Origin: Bolinopsis microptera
Taxonomy: Eukaryota; Ctenophora; Tentaculata; Lobata; Bolinopsidae
Direction of reading: 5' to 3'
Length of the DNA: 64,000 nt
Assembly: GCF_026151205.1 (NCBI RefSeq)
Contig: NC_087078.1
Coordinates: 18,431,118-18,495,117, forward strand
Positions 26,201-38,200 of this stretch are shown in pieces. Position numbers and translations under genes: made by a program. The notes beneath the pieces were generated by a model. That model saw nothing but the letters and a program-made list of their open reading frames with translations. It was not told where the DNA came from and searched no databases. Positions within the stretch are counted from its first letter, which is position 1, and every line of letters starts with the position of its first letter.

Positions 26201-29200
26201 AAGAGTTTTATTTACCATAAATACTCTTTCATAGTTAATTATTAGGCTTTCTTGTAGTAGATAATTTTATATTTTATATTTTATTAGACACTTGCATTCA
26301 GTCTAGTTATACATTACTTTATCATATTTTATTGATCTAAGGTGTATTATTGCCAGATCCCAGTCCAATTTGTAACGGAGGCGGAGTTTTATATTAACAA
26401 GAAACAATGTAACAGAGTCAATATATTTTGCCATGGGGTGGCAAGTCCCCATTCATTGCAGTCCGATAGTTTCACTTCATTCTAATATATATAATATGTT
26501 TAAATATAGGTAAGTAATTTAATCCTTATGAGAAGTACGCCAAACTCTATATTTTAAAGATGGAAACCTCAGTTCCATGAGGCGGAGATTCCCTACAAGT
26601 TCGATGTTGAATATGTTACGTTTGGTGTGGTTTTTAGTCCACTTTGCTGGAGTGAACGCATGGCTGGATGCTCCGACCTCTGCAATGATCGAGCACTCCA
26701 TGGTAGCAGCCCTCCCTTTACAAATACAGACAGCAGTAAAGCCAGGCAGTGGTGACTCCGTTTGGATTGATTTATTTGTCAGTAAAGAATCCAAAATTGG
26801 CAAATTACAGCTTATGTTTGATTCACAAGTTAAGTATAAGTTGGAGCCATGCTTTGAAGGGGAACGGAGTTTCAAGAAAGAACTCTCGTCTGAGCAACTA
26901 AAAATCTGGACGATTACAAAGCAAAAAAGCCGGATAAAGCTTTACTCCAATGGAATGAAGGTGCTGGATTACGTGTTCTCTGAAAATTGCACAAACTGGA
27001 AGGATGAAACATTTGTGGGTGTATCTTTTGGTTGGAACTCCGAACAAAGCCGTCCAAAATACAGAACCAGACCGAGGTTTTGTGAAGGAATACCAAATGA
27101 ATGGGATGGAATTGTAGCAGACCAAGATGTAGAGTTTCCAGCGGATTTGGGCACTAAATTTGGAGTGTCTTGTGAAAAGCCTGGGTTTAAAAACGGCGGG
27201 AGTAGGACAGTTACCTGTGATACGAATGAAAATGACGACTTTGCTTATAGTTTCAGACCTGGTTGCATTCTTGGTATGTAACTCATAATGTTTCTAATAT
27301 GTGCCTTACCTTATATTCCATAAAAACGGTCTGAAGATTCGAATTTATAAAATAATCTGATTTCAAGCAAACAGATTCCCGTAAGAAAACAACAATTCAA
27401 GAAAACGTTCAACTCTATAATTTACTCAGATTGGACCACAGTAGGAACTGCCGAAGTCAAGATCACCCCACTTCAAATCAGAACTAGTTCTCTAGTTCGC
27501 AGCAAGGATACCTTACTGGTGGAATTTTTATCGAAAGACGCACAAATTGAACAGAAGATACGTATAGAGTTTACCGACCCACCAGTTTACACTATATCAT
27601 CATGCACGGAAAGTCTCGATTTTAGCATGCCTGGAGGCAGAGAGAAGGTGTGGACGTTCTTTAAAACGGACGCTATGCTAAGTTGCACATGTGAAGGTTT
27701 TACAATATTCAACTTGACGTTAGCTGGTGAAGACGGAAGATGTGCATCTCAATGGGTGGAGGATACAGACCGTATTAAGATTGAAGGAGGAGCAGCTAAC
27801 TCATTCAGAACCATGCCAACAGGTCAGTCAGCATGACTACTTTTTTACGTTAGTAATTTCTTTTAATATATTTTCTTACTTAAACATGGATTATGCTGTA
27901 GTCAATGGAATTCTGGAATAAACGTGAATCGGTCTGACCAAAGCTAAGGTTTAGTAGTAAACAAGTTAGAAAACAAGATGTAAATATACACTACTTCAGT
28001 TTGTACGTCTCTTCCCGATAAATGGACGGGAATAACAACGGGAAAGGAATTTCCCGTGGGAAACGGGACGAGAATATCAGTGAGGTGCGAGGAACCCTAT
28101 ATAAACTGGGGGAGTGACACTGTAACATGTAACACGTACAAGGGAGATGATTTCAGTTACAGTGCAGAGCCTTACTGCATCCTACCAGCTCATGGTATTG
28201 TAATTTTACTTTCTAATATTTAATAGTTAAATACACTAGTATCACGTAGTACACTAGTAGTAGTATCACGCCTAGTCTTATACTGAAACTTTATTTTTGT
28301 TCCTTTTGGTTCCTCTCGAGGCATAAAGCAAACCAAACGAAGTCTAAACTCTACAATGCTATGATATTATAAAATAAGCAACAAGCTGTAAGAGCTAAAA
28401 ACTGAGATAAGAGGCGGTTGAAGGTACCTAACAGAGTAAAGACAAGATTATCATCCTTGCATATCTCGAACACACATGTGAAGCGCTCCACACAAATAAG
28501 TCCCTCCACAAATAGCTGTGCCCAATCCAAGCTATTGGGCGGCTGGATTAGTCCGATACACTGTCTTATCATCTGTTTTCCTTCTTCTCCGTTCATCATC
28601 TCCTGAAATACAAAGTTGATTAGTGCACACAAATCTGCGTATTTCATGAGATAGACAGCTATTCATTATTCATAATTACATAATTTAACTGCTTGTTTGA
28701 AACCTGATAGATTTGCTAGTGTCGACAATTTTTATCGTGGTTGATTAAAACTGATCGTTGAGTATCAACATCTTAACACGACCAAATTGAAGCAAAATAT
28801 TGCAGTTTCAGTGTATCGCTACCTAACTCAAGAGGGCACAGCAACACAGATAGACTCAGTCGATGAGTATTGTGGAGCTGATAAAGCTGTAGATGAGAAC
28901 GTTTCAGGACTTTGGATCAACAACTCTCATAAGTAATATTGTGTGATCAGACTATTATGTTTCCAATTAACTCAACTGGAATAATTTTAAGTTCGATCAA
29001 CTTTGATCCTGGGCAAAACAATAAATTCGAGACGTGTGTAAATATATGGGCTTATTCAGCACTAACAGTCGCCTCCCCAGGAATTCTATAGCGATGACGT
29101 CCACACAGGGGCCTGAAGCCTGGTGGAGACTGACCTTTCCAACAACCCTATACATATCAACAATCAGACTGTTCAACAGACAAGACGAGTTTATGAGCCG

Positions 29201-32200
29201 AATAGAGGGAGTTAGAGTTCATATCGACCATGTTCTAGTTGGGATAGCTGCGTATCTAGAGTTCGCTGATCCTATCACTTTTAGAGATATTGATATGTTT
29301 GGTCGGGAGATACTTATCAATGGGAGCGCTTCGTATTTGCAGCTCAGTGAAGTCGAGGTGTATGGCGCTGATGATAAAGGTATGGTTATTGTTTCATAGT
29401 CTTTACGCTGTGTTCTTTAATTGGATCTATTTTATCTTTAAATCATTTCAAGTTCAATGTGGGAATCATCGAATAAATATACATTTCAAAATGACTGTTC
29501 AACTAAAGACTTTTGAAATGATCGCTAATCAATATTTTCAGGAATATCATATAACAACATAGCAGCTAAAGCGTTAGCAAGTCAAATTGATGACTACCAA
29601 TCGGAAGCAGAAAATGGTGGATCTGCCGCCTATTGTACAGCTGAAAAAGCTGTCGATGGTAATACATACCACATCTGGAATGAGCAAGATCAGTTAAGGT
29701 TAGAGGAAATTGGAGTTAAGCAAATCCTGTGGTTATCTAAACCTACCATTTAATAATTAAGAATTTGTTTACTTGTAAACATTAAATGAGTTCGAACAAT
29801 AACGTATTATGATAACAACCAGCACTTGGTACGTGTTATTTCAGATGTGCAATGTCCAGAACACAGACAACAGGCGACCAGGCCTGGTGGGAGCTGACTT
29901 TCCCTGACCTGACCTACCTACACGAGATCAGGATATTCAGCCAGGTGGGAGGCGATGATACAACACATCTAGCTAACCTGTTTCTGGATGGTAATGTGGT
30001 GCCTCGGAAAATAGATACTATCAAGAATCCGTACCATTGGGTTAGCAGAAGTTTAGGCAAGGTGTTGACTGTTAGAGGTGCAGCACAGTCCAGCGAGGAG
30101 TTAGTCTTGGTGGAGGTGGAGGTGTTTGGTAGAATTCAAGGTAACAGCAACGAGTAGATTAATATTCATTGTGCACTTTTAGGGCTCAACCGTTGCATAT
30201 TGCGCCTAATTTTTTAAACCGATCAGTGACTTCAGCGTTAACATAAGAGGTGCGCCGTGCGCGCGATACATCAAATTTATGCAAAACAAATCAGTCTCAT
30301 TGCAATACAGCAATAATGATCTCCACCGAACGTTTTGCGATCTACAAACCTTAATCACAGATATCTTAACATTTTCGTCTTGGTGAGTAATAATAGACTG
30401 TCTAACTCTGCGCCCAATAACAGTAAAAAGCCAGGGATCAGTGACCATTTACATTGCAGAATCAAATTTAGTAATTTCTCTCTCGAACTTTTCCATATTT
30501 GATTGGGGAGATGCTGTTCAGTATGTACTTACTATTAAACCCTGTAGCGTATTTTAGTCTTTTTGTTATCTCACTTCTATTAAGTCTAAAAATTGTTTGG
30601 ATTTTAAATCCGTTTTAATCAGATCATCAGCCGATCTAGTAAATCATAACAATACATCACAGTTTTTCGATACGGTTACAAAATTTACATACGAATTTTC
30701 GAAATGATGAGCACGAAATTCCGGTGCAGGACGACGTGAATTTATTTCGTATCTTTACTTTTAGGGAAAAATAATACAATCGACTCCATTTAACAATTAA
30801 TTATTTTTATGGCACAATCAAAGAATACAAATGGTGATTCAATGTTCTAAACCTTATGCAGCGAACTCATATAACAGTATTGATTCAAATTATCTTAATC
30901 AGCAAAAGTGGTGAAAGTCAATGCTTATCGGAGAGTTTGAGAGTGACCATAGTTTATTATTTGATGCCACCTCAACCCACCACTACGTTAATAATAAAAG
31001 TTCACCCAAACTAATTCAGCTAAAATATCACTAATAGTTATTAGTGCAGTGAGCAAACAAAACAACGAGTCCCACTGTCCCAGGCCAAAGGTTTGTTTAA
31101 AATCTCAAGTTAACAAGAGCCCACATCCAGTAAGACGGCAGCTGTTGGCAGATTGGCAGATAATATGCGAGAAATTTTGGATTTTGGAGGAAATTTTGTG
31201 TCATCAAGGAAATTTTCAAAATACCTGACTTTTTTAGGGTGTAAGATAATTTTTAGTGGGAACATTAATCTGCATTAATCTGCATTCTTGATGTGGGACC
31301 AAAGGTGACATATTTGGAGTCTTGGGTCTATTTATCCTCAGAACTTGTCGGTTAAGTCGTTTTTTCCCTTTTTTTTGTCCTTTTTCTATTTTGTGTCAGA
31401 TTATATTATGTTTTTCCTCATCAAATTTATAATTGTCCAGATCTAGTCCTTCCCTCAGCTTAATATCTCGACATGAGGGTTTCCAAAAATCAAGCTCCGA
31501 AAGATGTTGCGTTTTGTTAGCTAACCTGTCCTTCCATGGGTGTTACGCAATTCACAAACTGTCTCCACTTCTTCCAGACTGCTAGCGATGTTGTCTTGTA
31601 GAGCTCACTGTGGAACACAGGATTCAGGAAGCTGTTAATCGGGATCACCACGAGTGCAAAGATCTCAAATACTGTTGTAGAAGCTGGCTCCTTGGAGATG
31701 TATTGGAAATACAGGACGGTGAGAATGAAGGGAGTCCAGCAGATAAGCTGTGATCCCACCATCAGAGCCACTTTTAAAGTTAGCTTGACTTGAACGGAGT
31801 TCTGCCCATCCTTACCCTTTTGAGCTACCGCCTCATTTGATTTCCTTTGTTTTAGAATGATCTTAATGTATGCGGTGATGACAATACAAAGTAGGACCAC
31901 GATACTTGTGCAGTAAAGGATTATGTAGATCTGGTAGGACTCCTGGGATTTGAATATGTTATGGACACACAAGCCTGTATTTCCGTAGTAGCTAATCTCC
32001 GTGACATCAAAGATCTCCCTATTTGATGTGACATTACTCAGGTCACTGATCATTCTGTAGATATCATCATCATCTCTGTGGAGCATTCCCTTGTGGACCA
32101 TAGCAAGACGAGACCGGTTAATGGGATTTGTGCCGAAGAAAGGATTTTCATCCAAGTGACTAAAGAATATTTTCGTTCTGAAAATATCTTTAATCGCCGA

Positions 32201-35200
32201 GATTGGCATCAAAGGAAGAACCGAGTGTAGAAGATTGAGCGTGTTCAGAAATGTGACCCATATGACGATAGCTCTCATTCTAATATCAATCACTATGCTG
32301 TGGCATGACAAGAACCTGGTGATACTTATAGAAGCTATCAACATAAGCGAGCCGTGAGACGAGAAGGAAAATAGGACTCCAAGAATAGAACAGAATGGAC
32401 TGGCTCTCCAATCTTCTTCCAGCTGGCAGTACTCGCCTTTACGATCGAGGACGAAAGCGGCCATTACTATACAACACAAATATACTCCCATGAGGGTATC
32501 ATGGAAGAAAATTTGCATCAAAAACACGTTGTCAACCTGTTTTACTTTAGAGTTGCACTTCATATTCCAACACTTGTAGCCTTCTTCCATGTTCATTTTA
32601 ACTATCAAGATGCCCATGGTGATCGTTGCAGCGAGGACCACCCTCGATTTGATCAGGAAATCAGAGGAAGACAGCTTTGAAAACTGGCATGTTCCACATT
32701 CATCAGCTCCATTAATACAATCCTTCACGTTATCACAAACCTGCCTCTCTTCCACCCATTCAATCGTCGTGTTAGGATTGCAATAAAACCGTCCTGGACA
32801 CCCAGTCTCATCCGCTTGGTTGCCGCATTGAACCTCTCCGTCACATAGGTAGTGCAGGGAATAAGTTTCCTCGTAATCGCTCAGGTTGCAGCGAAACACC
32901 ATAGGTACAGGATATCCTAACCAGAGATGGTCACAGTATGTCGCCCAGCCGTCTTCAAATCCGTCTACGTGTCTGCAATTGAGTTGGCAAAATTTCACAA
33001 TATTTAGATGATGGTCTTCTGTATACATTTGTAAACATGTATGAAGAGGGCTTAACTGCTCAGCAAAAGCTTGCTTTTCAGCAGCACATAAACTGGGATC
33101 ACCTATCTCAATGGAGTACTTGGATGAACGGTAAGCACTATCCTGGCAATACTCATCTTCTGGAACGCAAATCTTGCCAGCGGTTCCTGAAACAGAAGAA
33201 AGTACAAAGTAACCGGCACAAAAACACTCATCAGAGCCATCAGTACAATCCTGAATTTTGTTACAGAGATTATCCATTGCGACACAGCCCGAACCGTCTG
33301 CACAGTAGAAAACAGGCCATTGGTTATCAAGACAATTGCATTCGTCGGTTAGGCATTGGGAATATCCGTCACAGATTTGGGAGGTGTCCTGTAGCTTGCA
33401 TTTGAACCAAGCGTCCTTGTCTCGAAAAGCAGGCGGTACTCTAGAATCTGAAAATTCTGCCGAATCTCTTGTTTTAAAATAGATAAAATCAAAATTGAAA
33501 TCACAAATTAGATTGTCACCCTTGACACGATCGTCTGTGATTTCTAGGAAGTCAGGATTCAGAGGATATAAATTAAACATTGTCTGCCCAAAACAATGAT
33601 CAGGTAACTTTTCTTTTTCTTTTAAATCCTTATCTGCAGCTACCGAGTCAAGATCCTCTTCATTATCTGATAGGTCTCTCAACTGGGTAGTTATCACGGT
33701 GAGTTGGGTGGTGGTGAATAATGCGAGCAAAAGAACAGTTCTGAATTGTCTCTCCCTCATAGCACAACTAGGACCGACACCACCGAGTCGATAGTAACCT
33801 GCTGTGCATTCGAACAAATAAAATACGATAAATACGGGTATGAATAAATTGTGCTGCCCTCGCTCAAGAAATTTGTAACTTATCATTTTGATGCGCTGAG
33901 TGCACTGTATATTTTATCTCACTTATTTTAGATACAAATGCACCAATAAGAGCTATCTTTCTTCGAATAAATAAACAAATTTGAATAACAACAATGCAAT
34001 GTTCCAAAAGCTCCCCTCCTAAAGAATCGTACGTAAGCGTGAGCGAGATCCTTTTTGTATCTCACATACAGGGAGCTGGGAGGGGGAGGAGGCATTAGTC
34101 AGTACTCATACGTTGGGTCTTATAACTAATTACAACACTACAAATCTATTACATTTATTGATATGAGTATTATGTAACACGATGGAAATATTTTAAGCGA
34201 GTAATATCCGGTTAAAAACCCAGGATACATAACATGAAGACTTTGTTGTAACTTTGTATGAAAGGTATAATTTATAGCCATGTTTTATAATTGAAAATTG
34301 CAACTTTGCAAGGAATCCGTCGCCAAAATTTGAAAATTAGATTTTTAGGGGCCACACCCAATCATAATTAAATTGCTTATACTCGTGTTTGTGAACATGT
34401 TAGAAACTCCATTGTAACATATTATTGTAATAGGTCATTAAATCCGGAATATGATCTGAAAAGATCGTGCGGATTTTAAATAACGAAGTTATCAAGCAAT
34501 CTCTTTATCTCGTTAGAAAATTGATTGGATAATCTTATCTAGCGTGGCTACTCCACCGTAATTGGACTTAATCACATGATCGTGTAATGAATAAGCTCTT
34601 TATAATACAGTTGCGCCCAATCTAGATCTAGCTACCATGGGAAGATAACGAATCAAAACCAATTGAACAACTGCTTGATCAGATACATAATGTCAAGCCC
34701 AATCAATATTGAAATCCCCCCGATCAATCTTCAAATCCTGTTTTGTGAGCTTAAGGCCAGAGGGCGGGGGTTAATGGCACTTTTCTAGTTTTCACATATT
34801 TGATAATAGCTGCTGGAGACGAACAAAAAGAAAAAAACCGGATCAAAATCTGACCTTGCGTTCCTGAGATATTGCGCCAATTTTACCTATAATCACAGGT
34901 TAATCTACAACTTTTAACAGCTCTAACTCTTTTGACCTTTCAATTCCTTAGTTGAAAAAACCAGCCACTCCCTGATCTTGAGGTTTGGTACAGTGGTTCC
35001 TTGGACAACTTCATAACCTTAGCAATGTTTATTTCGCGTTGGAAATAAATTATAAGCTCTCTGTGGAATTTGACAACATGTTAATTTAATTGCCAGAAAC
35101 ACTGTCAAATAGGCAAGAGGGCATGTTTAAAACTGCTTGTCAGATTTACCACCGCTTTTTAATGAATTATAACATATATGTGAGTTTCTTACTCAAAACT

Positions 35201-38200
35201 GAAAATTATTTCAGAATACATGTTATCATTTGTTGTACCCCCCCCCCCCCCCCCCCCCCCCCAAATCCCTATCTCTAGTAACAGTTTTTAGATACGGTAT
35301 ATCGTGAAATTACACACCGCTGACATTTCTTTCCCCTTCCTATCATAAACTTGGATCTTTCGATCACTCTTTAAAGTAACAATTAGATTCCAAATTAATT
35401 TATCCAGATGATTTGTACAAAAAAATGAGTATACTTTTGAAGGTTCGAAATGAAATATGAAATATTTTAACGGCCAGGTAGCGCAGTTGGTTAGCCAGCT
35501 TTGCAATCGTGAGGTTGCGGGTTCAAATCCCACTGCCTGCCTGGTCGTGGGGTGAGTGTCGTTGACATTCAGCTAAGGATCGTGAGTGGTCTATGCAGCC
35601 CCCCGGTCTACTCAGCCGAATACTCGAGAAATCGGGTGTGAGGGTTAAATGAGGAGCTGCACATTGCAGCAAAGTCTCGGGCGAAGAAAGTATGGTACAC
35701 ACTACCTTAACCGTCACTGGCTAAAAACAAATCCTTCGGCTTCCTGTAATTGGCTGGTTGCACTTGTGTAACAATATGGCTGTTGGAATACTCCGAAGTA
35801 AAATAAATGTCGCAACATTCTTCATCTCGCTAAGATCACTCTCAAACATCTGAAACATTGTCACGTGATTATGTTCACGTGTGAATAATTTACCTATCAT
35901 GATCAGTATCATTAAACAATTATGGAATTGTTTCAAAGTTTTAAACCTGTTACAAGGTGTTACAGTTACATATTCAACAAAAAAATGACTTTTTGCAACT
36001 AACTCTACAGAAACACTGGCAGGCGACATAATATTATGAGCGCAAACTTCTGACCCAGACACGCTGGCATCAAGTAAAAAATACTCTTTTCATCTCATTC
36101 ACCTTCCTTCATGGTCAAGGACGAGGTTCAAAAACAAATATAGGATATAAATAAAATTCATTTACGATTAAAAAGAATCCGTGATCCTGAATTAAAATAA
36201 GTTATCTATTTGTAGATGAAACTTGGTCCGTTCTCATATATAATATATATTATATGATTTAGCGGTTCATCATGACACTCTTCTGTAATGTTCACAGATC
36301 GTACGCGGTGAGCTGTACTTATACGACGATTGCTTCATCGCCAGCTTTTCAGCATTCATAATTCAACAAATATCATGAACAGGTCTTTCAAACTGCTTAG
36401 CTCTTCCTTACTAGCTTTCCATTCCTCCTCAATGTCAGCAAAGCTCTTCTTCAGTCCGGAAAGAGATGCAGTGGTGCTTTCAGCCTGTATCTTCCATGAG
36501 TTCAACTGAGCCTGAATTGTAACCATGGATAAATACAAATTTAAAAACAAGCACAAATTTTCCATATACTTGAATTATAGTTAAAGTTATTTTTGCAAGC
36601 AAGTAAATTAAAGTAACAAGAAATCACTTGGTTTTACTATTTCCACCTGAAGTCGGTCGATCTCTAAAGACTGATCTTTGTTGGTCGTCTTAAGGGCCTT
36701 TATCTCCTTGGATTGCCTGCTAAGATTCCGCTTTACTGAATTGGAATTAGAGCGGTTGTTCGATTTTATGAAACGGTACCTATATACTATGCTGGGTCGG
36801 CATGATTGGCAGTGGATGATGGACGTCTGCTTCGGCCTTGGTCTCAGAGTGCGTTGAGCTGGAGCTGAAACTGGAGCTGCAGCTGGAGCTGGAGCTGGAG
36901 CTAGAGCTGGAGCTGGAGCTGGAGTTGGAACTGGAGCTGTAACTGGAGTTGGAACTGAAGAAGTCCTCGCTACTAGGTCATCATCCAGAGGAGAGTCTAA
37001 GAAGTTCTTTCTATCCGCCTTTGGGTTCTCACTTTTGGAATTCCGAACTGCTACTTGGTTGCGGTTGTTGTGCCTCTTGACTCTAGTAAACACGTCGTTT
37101 GCCACCTGAGAGATATTGCACGATGGTGTATTTTTAAGCAAGGCAAACAACAGTGATGCCTTCGTGGCTGGAGCAATCTTAAGACTGCTCAAAGATAAAA
37201 CTAATCGGTATGAAACTCGATTAAGTGATAACTTAGAACACTGATCAAGAGCATTCTTGGGTGTAACATCTTCTTTGCTTAACCCCAACACGGCAGCTAA
37301 GTCCAAGAAAAACTGTTCTTGTCCTGGCTTCTTCCTTTGCTTCACCATATTGATATGCTAGCTAAGAGAGTGTGAGTGAGTTTTCAAAAAAAAATTCAAA
37401 AATGGTGGTCGGTAATGGACCGACTGACACAATCTGACGTACACTGAGGAATGAGGATACAAGAGCTAAATCCATATACTATCTTGTACAAACAGCTAAC
37501 CACACATATGGTTTTGCACAATCATCAACACAACACCAAGAACCATACACAAAAATCAAATGTGCATATGAACAACTAATTTTGTTCAAAATTTTGACAA
37601 AAAGGTGGTCGTCGGTAATGAACCGACTGACACAAAAATATTCGACTTTTAGTTTAGTATATTAGAATAAAACGATATGGTTTATATTCAGAATGATATG
37701 GTATAATGATCATTTATGATTCATTTATGATTATTCTTTTTTTTTCTTCTTGCTGTGCTCGCTTCCTTTCTCTTTCTTTTTTAGCCTCAATTCCTTTCTT
37801 AGAGGATATTTATTAGCCTTTTCACGGCTCTTCCTGGCATATTCCCTCTCTTTTTCGGCATTTTGTTGCCTCTTTCGTTTCTTGGCAGGTGTAGGGACCA
37901 GCGGTATGATCAGGGTCACAGGACTTGGTGGTTCTCCATCTGAGACCTGTGTGGTGACTGACACGGATTGTGCTGTGACAGTTTGGGTGGCAACTGTCTG
38001 TGTTGTGACTGTTGCTGTGAGGACTGTCCTGTAATTTTAAGAATTGAGTTGTGTGTGTATGCATGATTAATAATGACTTAGACTAAGCATAATATCTTTT
38101 TCAGTACGAAAACTTAGTGTTCTGCAGCTAATTTAACATGTATCTTTGAATTAAAATCTGACCTTTCTTCTACTTCAAATCGTGATATTGAATTGGTTCT

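Larger units (their letters stand above)
33887..35470. other. ATXN10 intron stretch with repeat remnants
   Basis: No gene recognised. 34094-34125 matches part of the mariner-type MITE at 3757-3864. 35238-35262 is an uninterrupted run of 25 C. The rest is AT-rich unique-looking sequence. Confidence 0.5.

Noticed and set aside
33037-33405. 122-codon plus-strand ORF opposite the LDLa receptor
   Set aside because: Antisense shadow of the LDLa region, with no recognisable domain.
35471-35545. Functional tRNA gene
   Set aside because: A and B boxes are present but the anticodon arm and T stem do not fold properly, and an unrelated body follows. A SINE explains it better.
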